This document shows, one piece after another, positions 29,101 to 38,909 of a stretch of 64,000 nt of DNA. The stretch spans positions 1,302,001 to 1,366,000 of the forward strand of contig NZ_CP015961.1 of assembly GCF_001659785.1 (NCBI RefSeq), in the 5' to 3' direction. The notes under the pieces are model-generated. The model was not told the origin of the DNA and ran no database searches. It saw only the letters and a program-made list of their open reading frames with translations. The position numbers were made by a program, and so were the translations under genes. Positions within the stretch are counted from its first letter, which is position 1. Each line of letters begins with the position of its first letter. This DNA comes from Dietzia timorensis (GTDB taxonomy: Bacteria > Actinomycetota > Actinomycetes > Mycobacteriales > Mycobacteriaceae).

Positions 29101-29786
29101 CCCGACGGCTTATCCTGCTTCGCCATGGGCAAACGCACTACAATGCGACCATGCGTATGCAGGGCCAACTCGACACGACCCTGTCCGAACAGGGGCATAA
29201 ACAGGCGCGCCTCGCTGCCGAGGTGATTGCCCACCGTCACCCTTGCGCTCTGTACTCCTCCGACCTCCAGCGGGCACGCAGGACTGCTGACGCGATCGGC
29301 GAGGTCACCGGGCTCGCCGTGCATGCCGACTCGCGCCTGCGCGAGACCAATCTCGGGCAGTGGCAGGGGATGAGCCACCTCGAGGTCGATGAGCAATGGC
29401 CCGGCGCCAGGGCGATGTGGCGGTCGTCGCCGCAGTGGGCGCCGCCAGGCGGCGAGTCGCGGCTCGAGGTCGCCGCGCGCACGCGTTCGGTCGTCGACGA
29501 GCTCGTCGGCTCGGAGGACTGGGGGGACAAGCACCCCGTCGTCATGGTCGCCCATGGCGGCGCGATCGCCGCCCTCGCAGCGGCTCTGCTGGAACTGAGC
29601 GTTGAGACGTTCCCGCTGTTCAACGGCTTGGGAAATACGGCGTGGGCGCAGCTTTCCGCCCACGACCGGGGCGCGGGCAGCGTCTCCGAATCGCCCGCCG
29701 CCGTGCCGCCGTCGACGGAGGCTGCCGAGTCGATTCGCTGGCGGCTGGATTCGTGGAACGTCGCGCCGCACCTGGAGGCGCGATGA
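29097..29786 (+). CDS. gpgP: Histidine phosphatase, probable glucosyl-3-phosphoglycerate phosphatase
   Basis: This 229-aa phosphoglycerate-mutase-like phosphatase has the catalytic LILLRHGQTHYNA near residue 5, the conserved arginine in SSDLQRARRTADA, the Glu region LRETNLGQWQG, and the second His in VMVAHGGAIAALAAALL. In mycobacteria the enzyme in this position (after rsfS) dephosphorylates glucosyl-3-phosphoglycerate in methylglucose lipopolysaccharide synthesis. The assignment rests on position, since motifs alone do not fix the substrate. The octT gene that follows in M. tuberculosis is absent: degV overlaps the stop directly. Confidence 0.8.
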   Translation: MTRRLILLRHGQTHYNATMRMQGQLDTTLSEQGHKQARLAAEVIAHRHPCALYSSDLQRARRTADAIGEVTGLAVHADSRLRETNLGQWQGMSHLEVDEQWPGARAMWRSSPQWAPPGGESRLEVAARTRSVVDELVGSEDWGDKHPVVMVAHGGAIAALAAALLELSVETFPLFNGLGNTAWAQLSAHDRGAGSVSESPAAVPPSTEAAESIRWRLDSWNVAPHLEAR

Positions 29787-30589
29787 CCATACGACTCGTT
29801 ACCGACTCCGCGGCCCAGCTTCCCGAGAGCTGGGCCGAATCGATGGACGTGACCGTATTGGACCTCCATCAGACTGTTGACGACGGGCAGGTCGAAGCCA
29901 CCTCTGGGCTCGCACCGCATGAGCTCGAGGAAACCTATAGAGAGCTCCTCGAACGCGAGGACACCACGGGAATCGTGTCCGTACACATCGCGAGTAAGCT
30001 CTCGCGGACCTGGGAATCGGCGGCCGAGGCCGCGGGGAGTTTCGGCGGTCGAGTCGCCGTCATCGACTCGCAGAACGTGGGAATGACAATTGGCGGTGCG
30101 GTTGCGCAAGGCGCGCAACTCGCGGCGAATGGGGGATCGCTGGTCGCCGTGTCAGGCCTGGTGGAAAAGGTCGTGCGCAGATCGACCACATGGTTGTCGG
30201 TCGACAAGATGGACTCGCTTCGTCGCGGAGGCCGAGTGGGCGCTGCCTTCGCGCTCTTCGGTGGCGTGCTGTCGTCAAAACCGATCCTGCGGATCCGCGG
30301 CGGCAACCTCACACTCGCGGCGAAAACCCGTACGGTGACCAAAGCTCTCGACAAACTTCGGCTGCTGGCCAGGGAAGAACTCACCGGCGATGCCCTTGTC
30401 ACTGTCCACTACAGCGGCGACATTGAGATCGCCGAGAATCTCGCGCAAGAGTTCCGCAAAGAAACCACCTTCCCCGAGCGGATCCTCGTCGTAAAGATCG
30501 AACCCGTGCTTGCATGGCATGCCGGCGACAACGCCATCGCCGTGTCTGTATGCCCGCTCGAATATTCGGAGTTCACGCTTCCCGGTTAG
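29783..30589 (+). CDS. DegV family fatty-acid-binding protein
   Basis: This 268-aa protein has the DegV fold: TIRLVTDSAAQLPESWAES at the N-terminus, the IVSVHIASKLSRTWESA segment, VIDSQNVGMTIGGAV, and the central STTWLSVDKMDSLRRGGRVG motif, ending near IEPVLAWHAGDN. DegV (FakB-type) proteins bind a fatty acid and hand it to the kinase FakA; no fakA is in the window. The start overlaps the gpgP stop in an ATGA. Confidence 0.92.
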   Translation: MTIRLVTDSAAQLPESWAESMDVTVLDLHQTVDDGQVEATSGLAPHELEETYRELLEREDTTGIVSVHIASKLSRTWESAAEAAGSFGGRVAVIDSQNVGMTIGGAVAQGAQLAANGGSLVAVSGLVEKVVRRSTTWLSVDKMDSLRRGGRVGAAFALFGGVLSSKPILRIRGGNLTLAAKTRTVTKALDKLRLLAREELTGDALVTVHYSGDIEIAENLAQEFRKETTFPERILVVKIEPVLAWHAGDNAIAVSVCPLEYSEFTLPG

Positions 30590-30701
30590 TGCGAAGTAGC
30601 AGGTCGGTCAGTTATCGGTCCGATTTTCACAGGGCCTGTCCCGGCGTCCACAGAAGTGCTTTCGATGTCGTAGTGGGAGCAGGTCGGGGTTCGGCCACTC
30701 G

Positions 30702-30717
30702 TAGGGTCCGAAACATG
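30702..30717 (+). promoter_or_regulatory. Putative -10 box and leaderless start of comEA
   Basis: TAGGGT, 7 nt, then ATG. The 125-bp gap after degV gives room for a promoter and no Shine-Dalgarno precedes the start. Confidence 0.6.
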
Positions 30718-31653
30718 AACCCGGCCCCTCTGCGCCTACGAGCTCTGGTACCTCACGACGAACCCGTCGATCCCGTCGAGGGCGAGCAGCTTCCGCTCCT
30801 CCACAAGGCACGTGCCCATGGGATGGTGTCGTCCCAGCCCACTGCATCAATTGCGCTTCGCCGAAAGCTTGTGGAGCCCGATCAAGAGCGGCCCGAGCTT
30901 GATCTCGATGCGGCACAGGACCTGGGCGAGTGGAGGCCTCGCGGGGGTCTGGGTGCTTGGTCTCTTGGACGAATCGGCGGAGCCGCGCTCTTGGTTGTGG
31001 TGCTCGTATGTGCGGGGTTCGCGCTTGCCCAGTTGCTCCGTTCTGAGCCGCAGACGGTGTCCGCGCCGCAGCTCCCGGGACTCGGCGAGGTTGACGCGTT
31101 AAGCGACTCGTCGGAAGAAGATCTCAACGGCGTCGCAGCGGACGACAAGCCGGCACCCGGCGGCGAGGTGGTCGTGTCCGTCGTGGGCTTGGTGCACAGT
31201 CCGGGCCTGGTAACCCTTGGACCGGGTGCGCGCGTGGCCGACGCGATCGCCGCGGCGGGAGGGAGCCGCGACGGCGCGGACACCACGACGCTCAACCTTG
31301 CAAGGCCGGTAGCGGATGGAGAACAGGTCGTCGTGGGGGCGCTGCCCCCGCAAGGGGCGCCGCCACCGGGTTCTGCCGTGCTTGCCGCCGGCGGAGCGCA
31401 GGAGACGGCAGATCCGGCCACTGTGGGCGGGGGAGCAGCTGCCGCAGCGCCGAGCGGGGACGGGAAAGTGAACCTCAATTCGGCGGGCCCGGCCGAACTC
31501 GAGGGCCTCAACGGAGTTGGGCCGGCCACCGCCTCGGCGATCATCGAGTACCGAGAATCTTCAGGACCTTTTTCGTCCGTAGAGCAGCTCGGTGAGGTCA
31601 AAGGGATCGGTCCGGCAAAATTGGAAAGTCTCCGCGATCAGGTCGTGGTGTGA
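30715..31653 (+). CDS. comEA: ComEA-like helix-hairpin-helix DNA-binding protein
   Basis: This 312-aa membrane-anchored DNA-binding protein has a cytoplasmic N-terminus of about 90 residues, a transmembrane helix (GGAALLVVVLVCAGFALAQ, ~residues 92-112), an SLBB domain (VVVSVVGLVHSPGLVTLGPG, ~155-215), an Ala/Gly/Pro linker, and C-terminal helix-hairpin-helix repeats (LNGVGPATASAIIEYRE and VKGIGPAKLESLRD). It is thought to receive incoming DNA for ComEC. The ATG at 30715 is preceded by TAGGGT 7 nt away, so it is probably leaderless. The upstream open frame to 30514 overlaps degV and is rejected. comEC overlaps its stop. Confidence 0.92.
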   Translation: MNPAPLRLRALVPHDEPVDPVEGEQLPLLHKARAHGMVSSQPTASIALRRKLVEPDQERPELDLDAAQDLGEWRPRGGLGAWSLGRIGGAALLVVVLVCAGFALAQLLRSEPQTVSAPQLPGLGEVDALSDSSEEDLNGVAADDKPAPGGEVVVSVVGLVHSPGLVTLGPGARVADAIAAAGGSRDGADTTTLNLARPVADGEQVVVGALPPQGAPPPGSAVLAAGGAQETADPATVGGGAAAAAPSGDGKVNLNSAGPAELEGLNGVGPATASAIIEYRESSGPFSSVEQLGEVKGIGPAKLESLRDQVVV

Positions 31654-33194
31654 CGCCAAGCGCGAACCCCGCTTGGGACATGCGGCTCGTGCCAGCTGCC
31701 GCGGTCGCGTTCGGTACCACGCTGGCGGTCGGGAGCGTCGATGCCAACGTGTCGGCGGCTGTCGCGGTGTGCACTCTATGCGCGGCGGTTATGAGCGCCG
31801 TCGTCGCGTTCTGCTGGACGGGTATTGGGGCGGGGACGCTCACGACAGACAAGACCAGCAAGCAGAACGGTCGATTCGAGCAACTATTGATGCTTGCGGT
31901 GTGTTGCCTGACAGCGGCCGTGGTATGTGGTCTGGGGAGTCTGCACGCAATGGCTCATCACCGAAATATTCTTGCCGGGTCGGAGCCCGTTCGTGCGACC
32001 GTGACGATCGACGTTCGTGCCATACCCCGAATGGCCTCCGGCGGAACAGTTGTGATCAACGCCAACGTCGTCGAGGCGGGGATGGGACAACAAACGTGGT
32101 CTATGCGCACGGCTGCGACGGTGTTCGCCAGCGGAGACGAGTGGCTCTGGGTGGAACCCGGTTCGCGGATTCGCTCGGTCATGACGACAAGTTCGGGGCA
32201 CGACCCGGAGATCCTTCTCACTCCAATCAGCGCGCCGCAGACGATTCGCGGGCCCACCGGTTTCTATGCGATGGCCTCGTCCGTGCGCACAAATCTTCAC
32301 TCGGCCGCCGAAGGACTCCCGGCGCCCACGGATGCTCTACTTCCGTCGATGGTGCTCGGAGATCAACGGAGAGTTCCCGAAGAACTGGGCGAGAACTTCC
32401 TCGCCTCCGGCTTGTCTCACTTGGCCGCGGTGTCCGGGGCGAACATCGCCTACGTTTTGGGCGCGACACTATTTTTAATGTCGTGGTCCGGAGCGCACCG
32501 ACTTGTTCGGCTCGTCGTGGGGGCTGGAGCGGTTGCGGCGTTCGTGTGTGTCGTCGGACCCGAACCCAGTGTGATGCGGGCGGGCGCGATGGCCGCAATC
32601 TCCGTGTACGCGCTGGCTACGGGGCGAAGTAGACAATCGCTCTCCCTCCTCGCCGCCGTCGTGCTTGCGTTCTCCGTCGCCGGCCCGGCCACCGTGCGCA
32701 CTCTGGGTTTCGTCTTATCGGTCGCCGCAACTGCGGGAATCGTCATTGCCGCGAGTCCGTGTGAGCGAGTGCTCGCCGGAGCGATTCGGAGCGTTTGGTC
32801 GATTATTCAATTCCGGTGGCGCCGATGCCGCGGCCTTGCCCAGTGCGACCCGCGGCGGTCCGGCAACGATTCGATTTCGCGAAGGGGTCCGACGACCTTC
32901 TTCTCCGCGCTGGTTGCGCTCGCTGTCGTTGCGCATCTGTCGACGGCTCCTATTCTCGGGGCGACGGGGCGGGCGGTATCGCCGTGGGCGATCGCCAAGA
33001 ACATCGCGGTCGCACCAGCGGTCCCGTGGGTTACCGTCGCCGGCACAGCGGCCGCCGCGATCGCGCCCGCCGCGCCACCTGTCGCGCGGGTGCTCGCATG
33101 GACTTGCGTGCCGTCCTTGTGGTGGACCGCGACGGTCGCCGGGATCGGCGAGGATGCCTCGGGACGCGGTAACGATGTCGGAGGGGAAAGGTAG
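31650..33194 (+). CDS. comEC: ComEC/Rec2-type DNA translocation channel, short form
   Basis: This 514-aa polytopic membrane protein has the competence domain (LGDQRRVPEELGENFLASG, LSHLAAVSGANIAYVLG, EPSVMRAGAMAAISVYA) flanked by many hydrophobic helices from residue ~10 to the end (VAPAVPWVTVAGTAAAAIA). Full ComEC proteins of 700-800 residues add a metallo-beta-lactamase-like nuclease domain. It is missing here, as in several relatives, and holA starts 9 bp after the stop. The GTG overlaps the comEA stop. Natural transformation is not proved by the presence of these genes. Confidence 0.9.
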   Translation: MTPSANPAWDMRLVPAAAVAFGTTLAVGSVDANVSAAVAVCTLCAAVMSAVVAFCWTGIGAGTLTTDKTSKQNGRFEQLLMLAVCCLTAAVVCGLGSLHAMAHHRNILAGSEPVRATVTIDVRAIPRMASGGTVVINANVVEAGMGQQTWSMRTAATVFASGDEWLWVEPGSRIRSVMTTSSGHDPEILLTPISAPQTIRGPTGFYAMASSVRTNLHSAAEGLPAPTDALLPSMVLGDQRRVPEELGENFLASGLSHLAAVSGANIAYVLGATLFLMSWSGAHRLVRLVVGAGAVAAFVCVVGPEPSVMRAGAMAAISVYALATGRSRQSLSLLAAVVLAFSVAGPATVRTLGFVLSVAATAGIVIAASPCERVLAGAIRSVWSIIQFRWRRCRGLAQCDPRRSGNDSISRRGPTTFFSALVALAVVAHLSTAPILGATGRAVSPWAIAKNIAVAPAVPWVTVAGTAAAAIAPAAPPVARVLAWTCVPSLWWTATVAGIGEDASGRGNDVGGER

Positions 33195-33203
33195 GTTGTA
33201 GTC

Positions 33204-34193
33204 ATGCCGCCGAAGAAACCTGGAGACGCCAACGCGCCGTTGCACCTGGTCTTGGGGACAGACGAATTTCTCGCCGACCGCGCCGCGGGAAACGTCGTGG
33301 CGGCCGCGCGGAAGCAGGTCGGGGCATCGACGGCCGACGAATTCGTCGTCACGACGCGCGCGAGCAGCGAGGTCACGCCCATGGAGATCGGGGAACTTCT
33401 GGCGCCTTCGCTCTTCGGTGAACCGCGTGCGGTCATCATCTCGGGCGGAGGCGAACTTGGTAAGGAAGGCGCGTCGTTGATCAACGACGCTGCCTCGGAC
33501 CTTCCCGACGGGGTCTGGCTCATCGTCAAACACTCGGGCGCGGGACGCGCGAAAGCGCTGGCGGCCGACCTCCAGAAGAAGGGGGCCGTCGTCCATGACG
33601 CGGCCCCGATCAAACGGCCGGGCGACATCCTCGCATTCGTCAAGAGCGAGTTCGCCAGCAACTCGGCGCGCGTGTCCACCGACGTATGCGAGGCTCTGGT
33701 CGAGGCGATAGGTACTGATCTGCGTGAGCTTTCCGCTGCAGCCTCGCAGCTCGTCACGGACACGGGCGCGGAGATCGATGTCGCCGCCGTCCACCGGTAC
33801 TATCACGGCGTCGTCGGGGTAACCGGGTTCAACGTCTCCGATCACGCCGTCACCGGACGCATAGACGAGGCGATCGAGGCGCTCGAATGGGCCATGCATG
33901 CCGGCACCCCGCACGTCATGCTTGCTGACGCGCTAGCCGACGGCGTGTGGTCGATCGCGCTCGTGCTCTCGCACCGAAACGCTCAAGGCAAGGAGATCTA
34001 CGCCCTCGGGCTCCAGCCGTGGAAGTTCGACAAGATCAAACGCTCACAGAGCCGGCACTGGGACGGCGACAACCTGGCCGAAGCGCTACAAGTCGTCGCC
34101 CGGCTCAACGGCGAGGTCAAGGGCGGAACCAGAGACACAGCATTCGCACTCGAACGCGCCGTACGGCAAGTGAGCAGCCTGGCGCGCCGGTAG
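33204..34193 (+). CDS. holA: DNA polymerase III delta subunit
   Basis: HolA opens the beta clamp as part of the clamp loader. The 329-aa product has the family pattern LHLVLGTDEFLADRAAGNVV, LLAPSLFGEPRAVIISGG, VWLIVKHSGAGRAKALAADL, GTDLRELSAAASQLV and the C-terminal helical WKFDKIKRSQSRHW. TAGGTT at 33192-33197 lies 6 nt before the ATG; no ribosome site is present and a leaderless start is inferred. The gene follows comEC as in mycobacteria. It is convergent with the VOC gene, 45 bp away. Confidence 0.95.
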   Translation: MPPKKPGDANAPLHLVLGTDEFLADRAAGNVVAAARKQVGASTADEFVVTTRASSEVTPMEIGELLAPSLFGEPRAVIISGGGELGKEGASLINDAASDLPDGVWLIVKHSGAGRAKALAADLQKKGAVVHDAAPIKRPGDILAFVKSEFASNSARVSTDVCEALVEAIGTDLRELSAAASQLVTDTGAEIDVAAVHRYYHGVVGVTGFNVSDHAVTGRIDEAIEALEWAMHAGTPHVMLADALADGVWSIALVLSHRNAQGKEIYALGLQPWKFDKIKRSQSRHWDGDNLAEALQVVARLNGEVKGGTRDTAFALERAVRQVSSLARR

Positions 34194-34238
34194 CATGCGC
34201 TGCCTCAGACGGGGACGCCTTCGCCACACCGGGCACGC

Positions 34239-34739
34239 CTATTGCTGTGCGGCCCACTCGGCGACCCGGCGGGTGCTTTCTTCTTCCGAAAGATCCTCAA
34301 TGCGACTCATGATGGTCCATCGGACACCGAACGGATCCCGAATCGATGCGAACCGATCGCCGGAGACGAAGTTCATGAGCTCCTCGCGAATCGTCGCGCC
34401 TTCTTTGACCGTGGCCGCGACCACCGCGTCCGCGTCTTCGCAGTAGAACCCCATGGAGTAGCAGTCATCGTCGCCCTCCGGTGCGGACACGAGCCCGTAT
34501 TCCGGATTGACGGTGCCGAGCTGAAGCCACCCATTGCCGAAGTCGAGCTCGGCGTGCACGACTTCTCCGCCCATTTCGGTGACATCGGCGACCCGCGCGC
34601 CGAAGGCCTTTTCATAGAAGGCGAGCGCGCCGCGCGCGTCCCGCACCGTGAGGAATGGGGTCAGGCTGGTGCGGCCGGCCGGGATGCCCTTGTCGGTGTG
34701 TTGTCCTGTGACGCCTCGCGTCGGTGTGTGTTCGCTCAT
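34239..34739 (-). CDS. VOC family (glyoxalase-like) protein
   Basis: This 166-aa protein has a single vicinal-oxygen-chelate module: SLTPFLTVRDARGALAFYEKAF, VTEMGGEVVHAELDFGNGW, GFYCEDADAVVAATVKEGA and a final FASIRDPFGVRWTI. The PhnB-like pattern (aligned His/Glu positions) occurs in glyoxalases, bleomycin-resistance proteins and epimerases; the activity is not predictable. It is divergent from an AraC regulator (78 bp between starts), which probably controls it. The ATG at 34739 is the first conserved start. Confidence 0.85.
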   Translation of the reverse strand: MSEHTPTRGVTGQHTDKGIPAGRTSLTPFLTVRDARGALAFYEKAFGARVADVTEMGGEVVHAELDFGNGWLQLGTVNPEYGLVSAPEGDDDCYSMGFYCEDADAVVAATVKEGATIREELMNFVSGDRFASIRDPFGVRWTIMSRIEDLSEEESTRRVAEWAAQQ

Positions 34740-34772
34740 GTGATCAGTCTCGCAGCGGGCACGGCCTGCGAA

Positions 34773-34791
34773 CTTGTAGATTTGCGACAAG
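34773..34791. repeat. Inverted repeat in the VOC/araC promoter region
   Basis: CTTGT and ACAAG are separated by 8 bp in the short divergent gap between the VOC gene and the AraC regulator. It could be a regulator site. Arms this short are only suggestive. Confidence 0.35.
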
Positions 34792-34817
34792 ATCGCCCGC
34801 CCAGACAGGACGCACTC

Positions 34818-35594
34818 GTGAGCAACGACATCGGAGACCGGCGCGGCATCCTCTACCCGCGCAACCTCCCGCGCTTCCACCGTCGCACGCCGCCGGAGGC
34901 CCTCGAGGGCTACGTGGGCTGGTACTGGATCTCCCAATGGGAACTGGCGGAAGGGGAGAAGTCGGTGCAACGCATCCTCCCGTTTCCCGCGTCGAACCTC
35001 GTCGTGGAACGAGACAAGGTCACGCTGTCCGGACCCACGACTGGGATCTCACATCAGGTCCTGACGGCGCACGGCTGGGCATTCGGAGTCCTGCTGCGGC
35101 CCGCCGGTCTCTGCGCACTTGGCGCTCGGCCGGACGCGATCGTCGACCAGCAGATACCCATCGATCTCGGCGACCTCGGAGAACAGATTCGCGAACTCAT
35201 GGACCGAGACGACGTCGACGGGGCGGCAGAGAAGATGTCCGAACGATTGGCGATGCGCTGCGGAGAGGTGTCGCACGGCGCCACGCTCGCGGGTCGGGTG
35301 GTGGACCTGGCCGCCGGGGACCCCGAGATCACCTCGGTCGGCCTGCTCGCGGACAAGATCGGGGTGTCCACCCGCGAACTGCAACGTCTTGCGAGGCGAT
35401 ACGTGGGCGTATCCCCGCTGCGCATCATCCGCCGCTACCGACTGCAGGAGGCGGCCCTGCGTCTGCGAGAGGACTCGGAGCTCACGGTCGCGGCGGTGGC
35501 GGCCGAGCTCGGCTATGCGGATCAGTCGCACCTCGCGGCCGACTTTCGGACGACGCTCGGCCTCAGCGCGCGGGGATATCGCCGAGAAACGTGA
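34818..35594 (+). CDS. AraC-family transcriptional regulator
   Basis: This 258-aa regulator has a DUF6597-type N-terminal sensing part (LEGYVGWYWISQWELA and ILPFPASNLVVERD, about residues 25-110) and a C-terminal AraC helix-turn-helix (TSVGLLADKIGVSTRELQRL then GVSPLRIIRRYRLQEA and ADQSHLAADFRTTLGLS, about 165-255). The GTG has AGGA upstream. The frame stays open to 34242 antisense to the VOC gene, but those extra residues have no family similarity. It probably regulates the divergent VOC gene. Confidence 0.88.
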   Translation: MSNDIGDRRGILYPRNLPRFHRRTPPEALEGYVGWYWISQWELAEGEKSVQRILPFPASNLVVERDKVTLSGPTTGISHQVLTAHGWAFGVLLRPAGLCALGARPDAIVDQQIPIDLGDLGEQIRELMDRDDVDGAAEKMSERLAMRCGEVSHGATLAGRVVDLAAGDPEITSVGLLADKIGVSTRELQRLARRYVGVSPLRIIRRYRLQEAALRLREDSELTVAAVAAELGYADQSHLAADFRTTLGLSARGYRRET

Positions 35595-35663
35595 ATTCTG
35601 CGGGGCCGGGGAGAGCGCGGTGCGCCCGGCGTCATGGGGTGATGAACGTCGTTGAACGACGAA

Positions 35664-35703
35664 CGCCGCCCGTCTCCGCAAAACTGTGCGGACACGGGCG
35701 GCG
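35664..35703. terminator. Long hairpin between convergent araC and rpsT
   Basis: A 10-bp outer stem (CGCCGCCCGT/ACGGGCGGCG), one C/C mismatch, a 5-bp inner stem (TCCGC/GCGGA) and an 8-nt loop lie between the AraC stop and the rpsT stop. On the minus strand it is followed by TTCGTCGTT, a weak T-rich tail. It probably terminates rpsT and perhaps also araC. Confidence 0.65.
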
Positions 35704-35739
35704 CTCGGTGCGGAACCCGGATAGTTCCGGGCCGCGCAA

Positions 35740-36000
35740 TTAGATCTTGGCGACCGTCTGAGCCAGAGCCGACTTCTTGTTGGCGGCCTGGTTCTTGTGG
35801 ATAACGCCCTTCGATGCAGCCTTGTCGAGCTGACGGTTCGTGGCGACGAGCAGGGCGCCTGCGCGCTCCTTGTCGCCGGCGTTGGCGGCCTCGCGCACGC
35901 CACGGATGGCGGTGCGGAGGGACGAACGTACGGACTGGTTACGAAGACGGTTCCGCTCGTTGGTGAGGATCCGCTTCTTCTGCGACTTGATGTTTGCCAC
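35740..36000 (-). CDS. rpsT: 30S ribosomal protein S20
   Basis: S20 binds 16S rRNA in the small subunit. The 86-aa sequence opens with [20 protein letters not shown] and ends in [19 protein letters not shown], both invariant family features. The start is GTG with AAGG about 10 nt upstream. Its own promoter is visible at 36156-36185 and leaves a ~150-nt leader with a strong hairpin, suggesting translational or transcriptional control as known for S20 in other bacteria. It is transcribed opposite to its neighbours. Confidence 0.97.
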   Translation of the reverse strand: MANIKSQKKRILTNERNRLRNQSVRSSLRTAIRGVREAANAGDKERAGALLVATNRQLDKAASKGVIHKNQAANKKSALAQTVAKI

Positions 36001-36064
36001 GCGCTACAACCTTCGGTTTGCCTTGCGAACGACGCAGTGTGCGACGTTCCTTGCGGAGGCGATT

Positions 36065-36081
36065 CGGCCGGTTACCGGCCG
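36065..36081 (-). other. Perfect hairpin in the rpsT leader
   Basis: CGGCCGG, a 3-nt loop, and CCGGCCG form a 7-bp perfect stem about 65-80 nt upstream of the rpsT start. It could be part of an S20-responsive or ribosome-dependent leader structure. Confidence 0.5.
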
Positions 36082-36155
36082 CGCATTCCGCGGTGATGGA
36101 CATGTTTTAGCAAAAGTTTGCTTGCCCCGCGCCTGACGCGAAGCACCGATTGGCA

Positions 36156-36185
36156 AGGATAGCAGCGAATGACTGGCCAGAGCAA
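36156..36185 (-). promoter_or_regulatory. rpsT promoter
   Basis: On the minus strand, TTGCTC (36180-36185) and TATCCT (36156-36161) are 18 bp apart, a good sigma-A-type match. Transcription would start near 36149. Confidence 0.6.
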
Positions 36186-36228
36186 AGCGAGACGCAGGTC
36201 GGGACTTCGTCGCCGACGCCGCCTGCGG

Positions 36229-36798
36229 CTAGGCCCAACCGTATTCGGCGCGCAGCCTGTCCGCGACCTTGTCGAAATCGGCCTTCGGCAGGATTGCGCC
36301 CTCGCGGCGGATACCGTCCTCGGGCACGTCGAGCACCCGGTCCAGGCGAAGCCAGCTGGGCTTGTCGCCGTGATCCCAGGCGCCGCGCCCGATGCCGACC
36401 CAATGCCGATCGTCGGCGCGCTTGTCCTGGCTCGAGAGCATCAACCCGAGGAGCGTTCCGCCGTCACGCCCGACCACCAGAACGGGACGATCCTTCCCGC
36501 GACCGTCGTTCTCCTCGAACTCGACCCAAGTCCACACGACCTCGCCGGGATCAGCGTTTCCGTCGAGTTCGGGTGCGTACACAATGGTGCGCGCCTTCGC
36601 GCTGGTGTCGTGGTCGGTAGTCGCCGCGGGGCGGCCCGCGCCCCGTCCAGCGCTGTTGCCACCGCCCTGCGGCCTCCCCGCGCCGGGGCCGATGCCGCGC
36701 GACTTGGCCTGCTTCTGGACCTCCCGCGCCACGCGCGGCCCGTACCGCCGTGCCATCGATACCGCGGTCCTGCCCACACGATTCCAATTGATAGCCAT
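36229..36798 (-). CDS. PemK/MazF-fold protein
   Basis: This 189-aa protein has a basic, Gly/Arg-rich N-terminal half (residues ~1-75, with an RRYGPRVAREVQKQAKSRG helix) and a C-terminal PemK/MazF-like domain: ADPGEVVWTWVEFEEN, KDRPVLVVGRDG and LMLSSQDKRADDRHW, then SWLRLDRVLDVP. MazF toxins are mRNA endonucleases, but no antitoxin gene adjoins it, and a protein of this length sits beside lepA in mycobacteria, so a housekeeping RNA-related role is as likely as toxicity. TATGCT at 36806-36811 lies 7 nt before the ATG, so the mRNA is probably leaderless. Confidence 0.8.
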   Translation of the reverse strand: MAINWNRVGRTAVSMARRYGPRVAREVQKQAKSRGIGPGAGRPQGGGNSAGRGAGRPAATTDHDTSAKARTIVYAPELDGNADPGEVVWTWVEFEENDGRGKDRPVLVVGRDGGTLLGLMLSSQDKRADDRHWVGIGRGAWDHGDKPSWLRLDRVLDVPEDGIRREGAILPKADFDKVADRLRAEYGWA

Positions 36799-36983
36799 GG
36801 CTAGAAGCATACGGTTGCGCGGCGGACAACTTGTTCCTGACGGCGGACATGCCGGGTTTTCCCGGGCCGCACCTGGTGGCTCGCGTTCGGTATTCTCCGC
36901 AGCGGCCAGGTAACGTCTGAGGTCAGAATATTTGCACCTGCCGAGCGTTCGGGCCTGCGCCCGATGAGGAGTTTCGAATAGTA

Positions 36984-38849
<1,866 letters not shown>

Positions 38850-38909
38850 CCCGGCCGGCTCACGCCCCGCCCGACGCTAGCCGTGGCGGGCGAGGCATAA
38901 GATGGCGGC

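Noticed and set aside
34242-34817. In-frame upstream extension of the AraC regulator
   Set aside because: It lies antisense to the VOC gene and adds residues unlike any sensing domain; the GTG at 34818 has a ribosome site.
36229-36983. Toxin-antitoxin operon around the MazF-fold gene
   Set aside because: No small antitoxin gene adjoins it; both flanks are intergenic DNA and conserved housekeeping genes.
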